A stretch of 64,000 nucleotides of DNA from Rhodoferax sp. TS-BS-61-7 (GTDB lineage: Bacteria; Pseudomonadota; Gammaproteobacteria; Burkholderiales; Burkholderiaceae_C), in the NCBI RefSeq assembly GCF_002943465.1, contig NZ_PTQY01000003.1, forward strand, positions 62,001 through 126,000, read 5' to 3'. The position numbers and the translations under genes are program-made. The notes under the pieces are model-generated. The model did no database searches and had not been told where the DNA came from. It saw nothing but the letters and a program-made list of their open reading frames with translations. This document shows, in pieces, positions 1 to 7,915 of the stretch. Positions within the stretch are counted from its first letter, which is position 1. Every line of letters begins with the position of its first letter.

Positions 1-125
1 CGCAAGCTGCGGCCGGTGCTGTAGCGGCGCAAGCCCGTACAGCCGGGTTTGTGCGGAGGCCGGGCCCCCGCCACAGGCGTACCATGCAGGTGTAGCCCTG
101 AAGAATGAAAAACAGGAGTTGGACC

Positions 126-2645
126 GTGACGCCGTTGCCCCAAGTACCGGAAACCGAGGTTTCCAGCTTGCGCAGTCCGGCTTTTCCGGACCGTGTACCC
201 GAAGCGGCCCTCGCGGCCGTTGCCCCGCTTGTGGCGCAGCTCTGCGCCGCCCCCCTGAGCCTGGTGTATGACCTCTGGCAACCCCCATGTCGGGTGCTGG
301 CCCACCATGGGTTTGCCGCACCGCCCCAAGCCGGGGCCGGGCTGGCCCTGTGGGCAACACAGGCGGGCCTGGCGGGGGTGTTCCATGTGGAAGATGCCCT
401 GCAAGACACGCGTTTAGCCAGCGATCCTCTGCTGCTTGCCGAAGGGGTGCGCTTTTGCGCAGGCGTGGCCTTGCGCCGTGCGGACGGCCAGGTGGTGGGC
501 TGTTTGCTGGCCATGGACCGGGTGGTGCGGCCGCTGCTGCCGGCCCAAGCCCAGGCCCTGCAAACCCTGGCTTGGCTGGTGCAGGCGCAATGGGCTGCCC
601 CGGTGGGCGAGGCCAGCTACCGCGCCTTGGTGGAAACCCAGACAGAGATGGTCTCTCTTGCCACCGCACAGGGGGTGCTGCTGTATGTGAACCCGCAGTA
701 CGCCGCGCACTTTGGTATGCGGCCGGCCGATATGGTGGGGCGCAGCCTGTATGACTTTGTGGCGGTACACGACCAACCGGCCGTGCGTGCGCAGATTGAC
801 ACAGTGCTGCGCGAGGGCGGCAACCTGCAGGGCGAGAACCGCATGGTGGCCGCAGACGGGTCAGAGAAATGGGTGTCCTGGACCAATGCCGTGCAGCACG
901 ACGCGCTGGGCACCCCTTTGCTCAACTCGGTGGGCCGCGATGTGACCGCCCAGCGCCTGGCCGAGCGGGCGCTGCAGGCGAGTGAATCGTTTCTAGAAAA
1001 AACCGGCCAAGTGGCCCGCATTGGCGGCTGGGAGATGGACATGGCGCGCCAGACGCTGGCCTGGTCCGAGCAGACCAAGCGCATCCACGAGGTGGAGGCG
1101 GATTTTGTGCCTACGGTGCAGAACGTGAACGACTTCTACCCCGCCGACGCCATGGTGGAGCTGCAGGCCGCCGCCCAGCGGGCCATGCAGACCGGCCAGG
1201 CCTGGGACCTGGAGGTGCCCCTGGTCACGGGCAAGGGCCGCCAAATCTGGGTGCGGGCCCAGGGCGAGGTGCAGTTTGAGCAGGGCGCACCGGTGCGCCT
1301 GTTTGGCACGGTGCAAGAAATCACGGAGCGCGTGGTGGCCGAAAAAGCACTGCGCGTGCTGACCACCATTTTTGACAAGACCACCGACCTGGTGGTGCAG
1401 ACCGACCGGGCCGGGCGCATCAGCTACATGAACCCGGCCGTGCGCCGGTTCACCGGCCTGGGGGCCGATGCGCCGGTGGGGCACCTGAGTTTTGAAGATT
1501 TCAACACCCCGCAGACCAATGCGCTCTACCAGTCCACCATCCTGCCGGTGGTGCATGCCGACGGCGTCTGGCTCGGGGTGACCACGGTGTATGGCGAGGG
1601 CAAACGCACCATTCCGGTCAGCCACATGGTGATTGCCCACACCGACAAGGACGGCCGCGTGGAGCACTACTCCGCGGTCATGCGGGACATCTCGGCGCTG
1701 GTCGATATCCAGCAAGAGCTGCTGCAACAGACCGCCACCCTGCGTTCGGTGACCGAGGCCATTCCGGCCGGGGTGGCCGTGGTGGGGGCAGACGAGCGCA
1801 TCAAGTTCGTTAACAGTGCCTTCGAGCGCTGGCATGGCTCACCACGCGGTGTGCTGGTCGGGCGCTATTTGTGGGAGGCCTTGGGGGCCGAAGAGTACGC
1901 ACGCACCCAGCACTGGACCGCCCAGGCCCTGGCCGGGGAGACGGTGACCTACGAGAAAGAGTTTGTGGGCAACAACCGATCCCAGAACCTGCTGATGACC
2001 CACATCCCGCTGCGCAGCGAAGCGGGCGTGGCCAACGGCTTTGTGGCGGTGGGGCAAGACATCACCAACCACAAACGCGAGTCGGTGCGGTTGCTCAAAC
2101 TCACCCAGCGAGACCCCTTGACCGGGGTGTTTAACCGTGCGGGCCTGCGCAGCTACACCGATCACCATGTGCGCGAGGGCCTGTTGCCGTCCACCGCCGT
2201 GCTGTATGTGGATCTGGACTACTTCAAGGAAGTGAACGACCAATACGGCCACCCGGTGGGAGACCAGTTGCTGCAACTTTTTGCCCAGCGTTTGTTGCAG
2301 CTGGTGCGCCCCTCTGACGCCGTGGCACGCCTAGGTGGCGACGAGTTTTTGGTGGTGGTGCTGGGCATCAAGACCCTGGCCAATGCCGAGCGCGTGGCCG
2401 ATAAGGTGCTCAAGGCTGCGGCGGCACCTTTCCATGTGGGCGACTTGCAGCTGCAAGTGGGCGCCAGTGTGGGCATTGGCCTGGGCAGCGCCACAGAATC
2501 CGGGGGCTGGGATGCCCTGATTGCCCGTGCCGACGGCTGTTTGTACGCCGCAAAAAAAGCCGGCAAAGGCACGAGCCGCGGGCCGCGGGAACTGGCCGGC
2601 GCACCTGAGGCGCCTAACGCGCAAATAGCTGGCCCAGGTCCTTAA
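126..2645 (+). CDS. GAF/multi-PAS diguanylate cyclase
   Basis: Predicted cytoplasmic sensor that makes cyclic di-GMP from two GTP. The N-terminal ~165 residues look GAF-like. About four PAS modules follow (roughly 165-275, 285-405, 410-530, 540-655), then a GGDEF domain (about 665-820). The active-site GGDEF is at residues 737-741, and RPSD at 728-731 is spaced correctly for an allosteric product-inhibition I-site. No membrane segment or EAL domain is seen. The GTG at 126 is chosen because AGGAG lies 7 nt upstream; an in-frame ATG at 105 has no good ribosome site and would add 7 residues. The 3' end overlaps the convergent VOC gene by 32 bp. The ligands of the PAS domains cannot be read from sequence. 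Confidence 0.9.
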   Translation: MTPLPQVPETEVSSLRSPAFPDRVPEAALAAVAPLVAQLCAAPLSLVYDLWQPPCRVLAHHGFAAPPQAGAGLALWATQAGLAGVFHVEDALQDTRLASDPLLLAEGVRFCAGVALRRADGQVVGCLLAMDRVVRPLLPAQAQALQTLAWLVQAQWAAPVGEASYRALVETQTEMVSLATAQGVLLYVNPQYAAHFGMRPADMVGRSLYDFVAVHDQPAVRAQIDTVLREGGNLQGENRMVAADGSEKWVSWTNAVQHDALGTPLLNSVGRDVTAQRLAERALQASESFLEKTGQVARIGGWEMDMARQTLAWSEQTKRIHEVEADFVPTVQNVNDFYPADAMVELQAAAQRAMQTGQAWDLEVPLVTGKGRQIWVRAQGEVQFEQGAPVRLFGTVQEITERVVAEKALRVLTTIFDKTTDLVVQTDRAGRISYMNPAVRRFTGLGADAPVGHLSFEDFNTPQTNALYQSTILPVVHADGVWLGVTTVYGEGKRTIPVSHMVIAHTDKDGRVEHYSAVMRDISALVDIQQELLQQTATLRSVTEAIPAGVAVVGADERIKFVNSAFERWHGSPRGVLVGRYLWEALGAEEYARTQHWTAQALAGETVTYEKEFVGNNRSQNLLMTHIPLRSEAGVANGFVAVGQDITNHKRESVRLLKLTQRDPLTGVFNRAGLRSYTDHHVREGLLPSTAVLYVDLDYFKEVNDQYGHPVGDQLLQLFAQRLLQLVRPSDAVARLGGDEFLVVVLGIKTLANAERVADKVLKAAAAPFHVGDLQLQVGASVGIGLGSATESGGWDALIARADGCLYAAKKAGKGTSRGPRELAGAPEAPNAQIAGPGP

Positions 2646-3039
2646 AGGCCTTGAACTCCAGTGCGTTGCCACAGGGGTCCAGCAAAAACATGGTGGCCTG
2701 TTCGCCCACTTGGCCCTGAAAACGGATGCCGGGCTCCAGCACAAACGCGGTGTTGCGGCTTTGCAGTCGCTCGGCCAGCGCATGCCAGGCCTCCCAGGCC
2801 AGCACCACGCCAAAGTGCGGTACCGGCACATGGTGGCTGTCCACCTCGTTGGTGTGGGCGTGGGTCTGCGAGTCGTTTTTGGGCGCCAGGTGGATCACCA
2901 ACTGGTGGCCAAAGAAGTTGAAGTCCACCCACTGCGCGCTGCTGCGGCCCTCGGCACAGCCAAACACCTCGCCATAAAACTGGCGCGCCAGCGCCAGGTC
3001 GTACACAGGAATGGCCAGGTGAAAGGGTTGAAGCGACAT
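2614..3039 (-). CDS. VOC (glyoxalase/dioxygenase-like) family protein
   Basis: A 141-aa single-subunit-sized vicinal-oxygen-chelate protein. It opens with the typical first strand and metal-ligand histidine ([13 protein letters not shown]). Further family features are [24 protein letters not shown], and the late [15 protein letters not shown] strand that normally carries the last acidic ligand. VOC members include glyoxalases, dioxygenases and resistance proteins, and the substrate cannot be told here. AAGGA lies 8 nt before the ATG, supporting the start. It converges on, and overlaps by 32 bp, the diguanylate cyclase gene. Confidence 0.85.
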   Translation of the reverse strand: MSLQPFHLAIPVYDLALARQFYGEVFGCAEGRSSAQWVDFNFFGHQLVIHLAPKNDSQTHAHTNEVDSHHVPVPHFGVVLAWEAWHALAERLQSRNTAFVLEPGIRFQGQVGEQATMFLLDPCGNALEFKAFKDLGQLFAR

Positions 3040-3097
3040 GGTGGTTTTCCTTGGTGGGGGAGGCAGGTGTAGAGGCTGGGGCAGGGTGAATGCGGCT

Positions 3098-3805
3098 TTA
3101 GCCCAGTGGCAGCGTGTCGAAGGTGGCGTAGCTGTTTTTGAGCCAGGTCTTTACCCGTTGGCGCTCCAGCAGGCCCAGCGTGTCTTCGCCGTCCTTGCGG
3201 TGAATCGCCGCCCAGAAGCTGGCGTTCTGCCGGTCGATCTTGCGCATGCTGGCCTCGTGCAACTGGGCCAGACTTATCACATGGCCGCCCAGGGCCACCG
3301 CTTTTTTAAGGGCGGAGGAGTCATCGAGCTGCGAAAAATCGTTGCCACGGCCCTGGTTCTTCACCACGATGTAGTTGGGCCCGGCGCCATAGGTGGCCAC
3401 CAGCCGGTCCAGCAGATCCACCGAATCCTTGCCCGCATCGGCCACGTGCCAGAAGTTCACCGTCACGCCCAGGCTGGCCATCAGCGAGACCAGGTCCGAG
3501 TCCTTCACCCAGCGCGCCAGCGGCGCCGCAGTCTGCGCTGCCAGGTCCACGATGACATTGGGCGGCAGGCCCACCACGGGTTCTTCTTCAAACACACCGG
3601 CAATCAGGTCCAGGCCCTCGTAGGTATCCACCACCACCGGGGCTGCGTAGTCCGCATAAAAGCGGGTGAACGAGGTGTGCGAGCGGTCCGTGTCAAAGCC
3701 GGTGAAGGCGCGCCCCTTGTCGATGAAATACTGGGCCAGCACACGGGCCATGACCGATTTGCCGACCCCGCCTTTTTCGCCGCCAATGAAGTTGATAGAA
3801 GACAT
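3098..3805 (-). CDS. ParA/MinD-like P-loop ATPase, orphan
   Basis: A 235-aa SIMIBI-class ATPase. The deviant Walker [11 protein letters not shown] is at residues 8-17, with both the signature lysine (K11) and the catalytic-loop lysine (K16). A Walker B-like segment ([11 protein letters not shown]) follows. A longer ORF begins at 3838, but the ATG at 3805 has AAGGA 6 nt upstream and begins exactly at the ATPase fold, so it is preferred. No parB, parS-like array or other partition partner is visible nearby, so a chromosome-partition role is not supported. Such orphans can position protein complexes or belong to plasmid-type mobilisation families; the function remains open. Confidence 0.8.
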   Translation of the reverse strand: MSSINFIGGEKGGVGKSVMARVLAQYFIDKGRAFTGFDTDRSHTSFTRFYADYAAPVVVDTYEGLDLIAGVFEEEPVVGLPPNVIVDLAAQTAAPLARWVKDSDLVSLMASLGVTVNFWHVADAGKDSVDLLDRLVATYGAGPNYIVVKNQGRGNDFSQLDDSSALKKAVALGGHVISLAQLHEASMRKIDRQNASFWAAIHRKDGEDTLGLLERQRVKTWLKNSYATFDTLPLG

Positions 3806-3900
3806 GAAATTCCTTAGGTGAGTCCCCAGAGTATGCAATTTGTATGCAAGCCGTAGGACGGTGCCGATGGCTTCGTCACGGCAACGGGCCCACTCGGCGG

Positions 3901-3960
3901 CAGTTTTATAAATTTAAATAATAAAAAACAATATTTTTATATTCAAAAGATACAATTCAT
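3901..3960 (+). promoter_or_regulatory. AT-rich upstream region of the RRM gene
   Basis: This roughly 55-bp run of almost pure A/T stands out in a GC-rich window. It ends in TACAAT (3951-3956), a possible -10 box, about 88 nt before the RRM start codon. No good -35 is seen at 17 bp. The long leader and AT-rich element fit a strongly or cold-regulated promoter, but that is inference. Confidence 0.45.
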
Positions 3961-4043
3961 CCCGGTGTTTCACCGGCATTTCGCTTCCCCCGCGCTGCAG
4001 CGCCACTTGGTGGCCCCGCACGCTTCTCTAGAAAGGCTCTGAT

Positions 4044-4340
4044 ATGAGCAGCAAAATTTACGTGGGCAACTTGCCCTATTCCGTTACCAACGAAAGCCTG
4101 CAAAGCAATTTCGGCGAATTTGGTGACGTGACATCCGCCAAGGTCATGATGGACCGCGACACCGGCCGCTCCAAAGGCTTCGGTTTTGTGGAAATGGGCT
4201 CCCCCGAAATGGCCCAAGCCGCCATCAATGGCCTGAACGGCCAATCGGTGGACGGTCGTTCCATCGTTGTGAACCTGGCCCGCCCCATGGAACCCCGTGG
4301 CGCCTCTGACGGCTACCGCGGCGGACGCAGCAGCTACTAA
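4044..4340 (+). CDS. RRM-type RNA-binding protein (cold-inducible glycine-rich type)
   Basis: A 98-aa protein made of one RNA-recognition motif. RNP2 is IYVGNL (residues 5-10) and RNP1 is KGFGFVEM (44-51), with the aromatic residues used for RNA stacking. The short tail is Arg/Gly/Ser/Tyr-rich (GYRGGRSSY). Bacterial members of this family bind single-stranded RNA and are often cold- or stress-induced, acting alone in the cytoplasm. AGAAAGG lies a few nt before the ATG. An AT-rich region precedes it and a strong bidirectional terminator follows, so it appears monocistronic. Confidence 0.92.
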   Translation: MSSKIYVGNLPYSVTNESLQSNFGEFGDVTSAKVMMDRDTGRSKGFGFVEMGSPEMAQAAINGLNGQSVDGRSIVVNLARPMEPRGASDGYRGGRSSY

Positions 4341-4355
4341 GCTCGCAAGCTAGCC

Positions 4356-4391
4356 AAAAAAGAAGGCCCCTTGATTGGGGCCTTCTTTTTT
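4356..4391. terminator. Bidirectional rho-independent terminator
   Basis: A 15-bp stem (AAAAAAGAAGGCCCC paired with its complement) around a TTGATT loop. It has an A-run on the left and a T-run on the right, so it can stop the RRM transcript on + and the small 52-aa ORF on -. Confidence 0.9.
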
Positions 4392-4405
4392 TGTCCAAAC
4401 ATTTC

Positions 4406-4564
4406 CTATTTGGTAGGTGTCTCGCTGCTGGGCACCACAGGTTTCTTTTTGGTGAACTTCAGCGCCGCTGCCGCCAACTTTTGCTTGCGCTCCTGGTTCA
4501 GCCGCTCCAGCTCGTGGTGCGTGCTCTTCTTCATGTTGGGATCTTTGCCAAATACGCCTGCCAT
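4406..4564 (-). CDS. Small lysine-rich protein, 52 aa, unknown function
   Basis: A short ORF starting MAGVFGKDPNMKKST and ending in a Pro/Ser/Thr tail. It contains a charged, probably helical middle (HELERLNQERKQKLAAAA). The ribosome site AAGGAAA lies about 8 nt before the ATG, and the stop codon sits 15 bp from the shared bidirectional terminator, so it has a complete expression unit. It has no cysteines or membrane segment and is strongly basic, so nucleic-acid or ribosome association is possible but unproven. I do not recognise the family. Confidence 0.6.
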   Translation of the reverse strand: MAGVFGKDPNMKKSTHHELERLNQERKQKLAAAALKFTKKKPVVPSSETPTK

Positions 4565-4703
4565 AGTGATGTTTCCTTTGGGGGCAGTCTAACTGGCTTT
4601 GCTTGTGCGGCTACTTGCGGGAGGCGGGTCGGTGCTTTGTTTTGTTAGGCGCGCAGAGGCGGTTTAAGACTGATAGCCGACTTTCACCTGGCTCTAAAGC
4701 TGT

Positions 4704-4723
4704 CGTTAACGTTGGAGTTGGGC
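4704..4723. repeat. attC-like core repeat, cassette 3' border
   Basis: The 20-mer CGTTAACGTTGGAGTTGGGC matches the one at 5230-5249 at 16 of 20 positions and contains GTTGGGC, which fits the integron core consensus GTTRRRY. It overlaps the last codons and stop of the 172-aa gene. A further GTTAGGC core lies at 4644-4650. No full-length folded attC was confirmed. Confidence 0.45.
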
Positions 4724-5224
4724 CGCAGCATCCGGATACTCCCAGTCGATCAGCTTCAGTCGGAACTTCTCCAGAGCCATCAGAGTCAAGGCGCAGCGGT
4801 TGCAGTCTTCTTCGAATCTCTCGGGGAGCATTTCTTCCTCCACTTCTTCCCTGATGCCCTTCTTGCCACTGAGTTCGGAGTTATACCGGATGAGGCCTTC
4901 CAGGCCGTCAACGTTCTGCCACCGCATGTACTTGGAATGAACGATCTCGTTTCGTCTCTCGGCCAGCTTCGACACTTCCACCATGAGCTTGTGGAATTCG
5001 CTCTTCTCGGCAGATTGCGGCGGGCGAAGCATGTCGACGTGGCGAGCGAACATCACGTCAGTGGTTTTGACCCGTTTGCCGAACTCAAGCTCGTTTACGA
5101 GGATCAGAACCGCTTCGCTGTCGCCCCCGGACATGTGCACGAGTAAATCGGTCAATGCTGCCTCGATGTGCTGGAACAGGAATACAAAGCGCCCGAGCTG
5201 GTGGAAGGGAGTAGGCTGTTCCAT
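4706..5224 (-). CDS. Hypothetical protein in a cassette-like unit
   Basis: A 172-aa soluble protein of unknown function, rich in charged helices (FLFQHIEAALTDLLVH, LAERRNEIVHSKYMRW). The pattern RNEIVHS recalls helical HEPN-like or pEK499/AbiV-type families, but this is only resemblance. The ATG at 5224 is chosen over an in-frame start at 5269, because the longer version would run back through the attC-like repeat. The ATG sits 5 nt after the repeat core GTTAGGC, as in integron cassettes. GC content is visibly lower than in flanking core genes, suggesting acquisition. It follows the TPR gene in the same orientation. Confidence 0.7.
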   Translation of the reverse strand: MEQPTPFHQLGRFVFLFQHIEAALTDLLVHMSGGDSEAVLILVNELEFGKRVKTTDVMFARHVDMLRPPQSAEKSEFHKLMVEVSKLAERRNEIVHSKYMRWQNVDGLEGLIRYNSELSGKKGIREEVEEEMLPERFEEDCNRCALTLMALEKFRLKLIDWEYPDAAAQLQR

Positions 5225-5229
5225 CTGCG

Positions 5230-5249
5230 GCCTAACGTTTGAGTTGGGC
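5230..5249. repeat. attC-like core repeat between two cassette-like genes
   Basis: GCCTAACGTTTGAGTTGGGC. Read on either strand it has an RYYYAAC core, a 6-nt spacer and a GTTRRRY core. It fills the gap between the stop of the TPR gene and the start of the 172-aa gene. It resembles the right-hand simple site of an attC but lacks the usual central stem, so it may be a degenerate site. Confidence 0.5.
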
Positions 5250-5250
5250 G

Positions 5251-5712
5251 TCACTTCCAGAACTGCCACGACTTCTTCGGCCCTTCGATACCTTTAGCCT
5301 TGCTTTGTAGAAAGAGCAGGTACTTCGGGTCTTGATCTTTGAAGATATCGGTTCCCGCGCCCATGTAGGCCCGCATAAGCTCATCGGCTGCACGATCAAG
5401 GACGCCAAGTTCGAGCTGGCACTGACCCAGCCGCAGATGCAAGAAGGGATTGCCAATTGCACCTGGGCAATGCATTGCGGTGGTTAAGTTGTCTTTGCCT
5501 GCCGTGTAGTCTCGACCGAGGAAATTGGCATCGCCGATAGCCGCGAGCAGCCAAGTGGCAGCTTCCCATTCGGTCTTTGGCTCAGGCAACAGATCCCAGG
5601 CCTTCCAGTACGCAGGGATTGCTTCCGAGTACCTTCTCTCGCTAGCCAACGCGTCGCCTTCGGCCGATAAACGCTGAATCTCAGAGTGAATGTCTTCTGA
5701 AAGTTCAGGCAT
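5251..5712 (-). CDS. TPR-repeat protein in a cassette-like unit
   Basis: A 153-aa soluble protein with about three tetratricopeptide-like helical hairpins (around residues 16-45, 52-82 and 88-120; for example RRYSEAIPAYWKAWDLLP and LGQCQLELGVLDRAADEL). TPRs bind partner proteins; no catalytic motif is present. Small stand-alone TPR proteins of this size are frequent among integron cassettes and among immunity proteins of polymorphic toxins, but no toxin gene is adjacent. GTTGGGC lies 20 nt before the ATG (5733-5739 on the plus strand), and the stop abuts the 5230-5249 repeat, matching cassette architecture. Codon use is less GC-biased than the surrounding chromosome. Confidence 0.72.
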   Translation of the reverse strand: MPELSEDIHSEIQRLSAEGDALASERRYSEAIPAYWKAWDLLPEPKTEWEAATWLLAAIGDANFLGRDYTAGKDNLTTAMHCPGAIGNPFLHLRLGQCQLELGVLDRAADELMRAYMGAGTDIFKDQDPKYLLFLQSKAKGIEGPKKSWQFWK

Positions 5713-5991
5713 TTCGCTTCGTCTCTAGTGACGCCCAACGTAATGTATGCCGCAAAACCTGCGGGATATTCTGGCGGCTGCGGGATAAACTGGGTGAAAA
5801 TTGCGCTGGAAAGCCGCTCGCAGTCACGATCTCAGAAATTTTCATGTGCGTTTGTACAGGTATAAAAATTCCGACATACCCCGCAGGTTGTAAGAAATGG
5901 AATGAGTCATAGATTGCAGGATTTTCACGTCAATATCGCCTGCTGAATATCCCCCGTTTGGGTGAATCTGCGAACGTCGGCTTCCGCCCTT
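5713..5991. other. Intergenic gap between cassette unit and IS end
   Basis: No convincing gene was seen in this gap. It holds the GTTGGGC/GCCCAAC core at 5733-5739 and short GC-rich inverted patches around 5750-5790. No integrase ORF is present, so if this is an integron remnant it is an integrase-less one. Confidence 0.5.
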
Positions 5992-7214
5992 GGATTCAAC
6001 CGGTCGATGCAACACCTTAGATTCTGTATGAACAGAAGGAGTGTTGCAGATGAAATATCGGACTCGGACTTACTACACAGACAGTCAGAAGGCCCTGATG
6101 TGGGAGCGCTGGAAAAAAGGCGATTCCCTGCAGAAGATTGCACAGTTGTTTGATCGGAATCACTCATCTGTGGGTGGCATCCTGGCTGAGACTGGTGGAA
6201 TTCGCCCCGCACAGCGCTCTCGCTCTCAATTAGCGTTGAGCTTGGCGGAGCGAGAAGAGATATCGCGGTGCTTGATGGCAGGGCAATCGATCCGATCTAT
6301 CGCCCTGAAGTTGAACCGAGCGCCATCCACAGTCAGCCGTGAGATCAAACGCAACGGTGGCCAAAGCAGCTATCGTGCGGCCCAGGCCGATCAGGCCGCA
6401 TGGGATAGGTCACACCGTCCCAAACGTTGCAAGCTGGTTCAGAATAGAGCCTTGGCACGTGTCGTGGCACGTAAGCTCCAATGCCAGTGGGCGCCCCAGC
6501 AAATTGCAGGATGGCTCCAGCGTACTTACCAGTGCGACAAGGACTACCACGTGTCACACGAAACCATCTACCGCAGCCTATTCATTCAAGCCCGTGGCGC
6601 CTTGAAGAAGGAACTGCTGCAACATCTGAGGCGCACTAGGGCCATGCGTCGTTCGCGTCACTACACCCAAAAGACAGATAACCACGGCAGGATTACCAAC
6701 ACCGTGTCTATCAGTGAGCGTCCGGCCACGGTGGAGGATCGCGCAGTACCTGGCCACTGGGAAGGCGACTTGATGTTTGGTAGTCTGAACAACCAGATTG
6801 CGACATTGGTTGAGCGTCAGACTCGCTACGTAATGCTAGTGAAGGTGGCCAGCAAAGATACCCAGACCGTCACCAACGCCCTGATCAAACACGCACGCAA
6901 GTTGCCGCAGGAACTCTACAAGTCATTGACCTGGGATCGTGGTCACGAGATGGCTGATCACAAGCGTTTTACATTGGCCACCGATATCAGCGTCTACTTC
7001 TGTGATCCCCATAGTCCTTGGCAGCGTGGAAGCAATGAAAACACCAACGGCCTGTTGAGGCAGTACTTCCCCAAGGGAATCAATATCTCAAATTATTCAC
7101 AGGCACAGTTGAATGCAATTGCGAGAAAACTAAATGAACGCCCAAGGAAAACTCTAAACTACGAAACGCCTGCTGAAAGATTCAGCCAACTTGTTGCGTT
7201 GACCGGTTGAATCC
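5992..7214 (+). mobile_element. IS30-family insertion sequence
   Basis: A 1.22-kb element with imperfect 24-bp terminal inverted repeats: 5992-6015 (GGATTCAACCGGTCGATG...) and 7191-7214, whose complement starts GGATTCAACCGGTCAACG. Both ends are flanked by CTT/AAG, which extends the inverted symmetry to 5989-7217. It encodes one intact transposase whose stop codon lies inside the right repeat. No clear 2-3 bp direct target duplication was found. A third end identical to the left repeat lies at 7793-7816. Confidence 0.88.
6050..7210 (+). CDS. IS30-family DDE transposase
   Basis: A 386-aa transposase, full length for the family. An N-terminal helix-turn-helix segment binds the ends (SIRSIALKLNRAPSTVSREI), followed by an RNase H-fold catalytic core. 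The catalytic triad is D240 (EGDLMFG), D296 (WDRGHEM) and E330 (SNENTNGLLRQYFPKG); the 33-residue D-E spacing is typical of IS30. The ATG at 6050 has GGAGTGTTGCAG upstream; an in-frame ATG at 6041 adds only three residues. No frameshift or stop is seen, so the element looks potentially active. Confidence 0.95.
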   Translation: MKYRTRTYYTDSQKALMWERWKKGDSLQKIAQLFDRNHSSVGGILAETGGIRPAQRSRSQLALSLAEREEISRCLMAGQSIRSIALKLNRAPSTVSREIKRNGGQSSYRAAQADQAAWDRSHRPKRCKLVQNRALARVVARKLQCQWAPQQIAGWLQRTYQCDKDYHVSHETIYRSLFIQARGALKKELLQHLRRTRAMRRSRHYTQKTDNHGRITNTVSISERPATVEDRAVPGHWEGDLMFGSLNNQIATLVERQTRYVMLVKVASKDTQTVTNALIKHARKLPQELYKSLTWDRGHEMADHKRFTLATDISVYFCDPHSPWQRGSNENTNGLLRQYFPKGINISNYSQAQLNAIARKLNERPRKTLNYETPAERFSQLVALTG

Positions 7215-7257
7215 AAGAGTGAAAGCGGTCGTTCCATGTATTTGGTGAAGGTGCCGC

Positions 7258-7638
7258 TCAATGTTTGGGAGGACTGAAGACCGGGTACGTGGCCCAAATG
7301 ATGAGTGCACACAAAATTATGCTTGTACCTACACCAGAGTCATGTCCAAAGGCAATGCTAGGAGAAAACAGCCCGGCAATAGCTAGACTGGAGATGCCAA
7401 AAGTGACTTGCCTAATGGATCCCTTCGGTTTCTCCGACCACCGCAGTGCGAAATATAAAGGCCAACTAAAAGGAATGGAAATCGCTGAGAAGCCAATAAG
7501 AATTTCGAATAGACCTTCTCTTCCGTTGACTCCAAAGATCGGTGCATTTCTCATATAGGGCGTTGAGTAAAGCGCACCACCGATCACTAGTAAGACAAGT
7601 AGCCAAAGACAAACGAGAGTCTTTTGAGAACGATTCAT
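7258..7638 (-). CDS. Hypothetical membrane protein between IS ends
   Basis: A 126-aa protein of four predicted membrane segments (LVCLWLLVLLVIGGALY; LFEILIGFSAISIPFSWPLY; VTFGISSLAIAGLFSPSIAF; TSIILCALIIWATYPVF), with no recognisable domain. The ATG at 7638 is preferred because GAAAGG lies about 6 nt upstream; the reading frame stays open to 7725. It has lower GC than its chromosomal neighbours. It lies between the IS30 right end (7214) and a solitary third IS end (7793-7816), so it may be passenger DNA. Function is unknown. Confidence 0.6.
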   Translation of the reverse strand: MNRSQKTLVCLWLLVLLVIGGALYSTPYMRNAPIFGVNGREGLFEILIGFSAISIPFSWPLYFALRWSEKPKGSIRQVTFGISSLAIAGLFSPSIAFGHDSGVGTSIILCALIIWATYPVFSPPKH

Positions 7639-7792
7639 TTTGGGCCTTTCGATAAACATCGAATAAGACCGCTCTGAACTCTCCGTTCCCTTTTGCTCTT
7701 TTCCATTTGGCATTGCTCTCCCCAACCTTTCTAAACTTTGAAGTCAAGCGCAGCAGCAATTGTCAATCTTTCATGCAAATGCAGGTTTTAGT

Positions 7793-7816
7793 GTGTTGCA
7801 TCGACCGGTTGAATCC
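7793..7816 (-). repeat. Solitary IS30 terminal repeat
   Basis: 24 bp identical to the complement of the IS left end (5992-6015), pointing inward toward it. Identity stops exactly at the repeat border, with no transposase sequence adjoining. Confidence 0.85.
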
Positions 7817-7856
7817 GCCAAGCAAAGCAGCCAACCACACACCCCACATTCACTAC

Positions 7857-7905
7857 CAATTCAATAGCTGTTCGCGCATATTCCACGGGGGCTACAGGCT
7901 AAAAA
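7857..7905 (-). repeat. Dispersed border repeat, copy 1
   Basis: A diverged copy of the family with consensus GGCTCTAGCCCG ... TTGCGCAAGCAGCT ... AATAGC. It lies 10 bp after the end of nadA. Strand is given for the orientation in which CTAGCCC precedes AATAGC. Confidence 0.75.
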
Positions 7906-7915
7906 TACCTAAAAC

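Noticed and set aside
3901..3960. AT-rich tract as a replication origin or DnaA-box cluster
   Set aside because: No DnaA boxes or origin-linked genes nearby; better explained as promoter DNA of the RRM gene.
5925..6212. 95-codon minus-strand ORF at the IS left end
   Set aside because: It overlaps the terminal repeat and transposase start, lacks a ribosome site, and shows no recognisable feature.
5989..7217. CTT/AAG flanks as target-site duplications of the IS
   Set aside because: They are inverted, not direct, repeats, so they extend the terminal symmetry or reflect a palindromic target instead.
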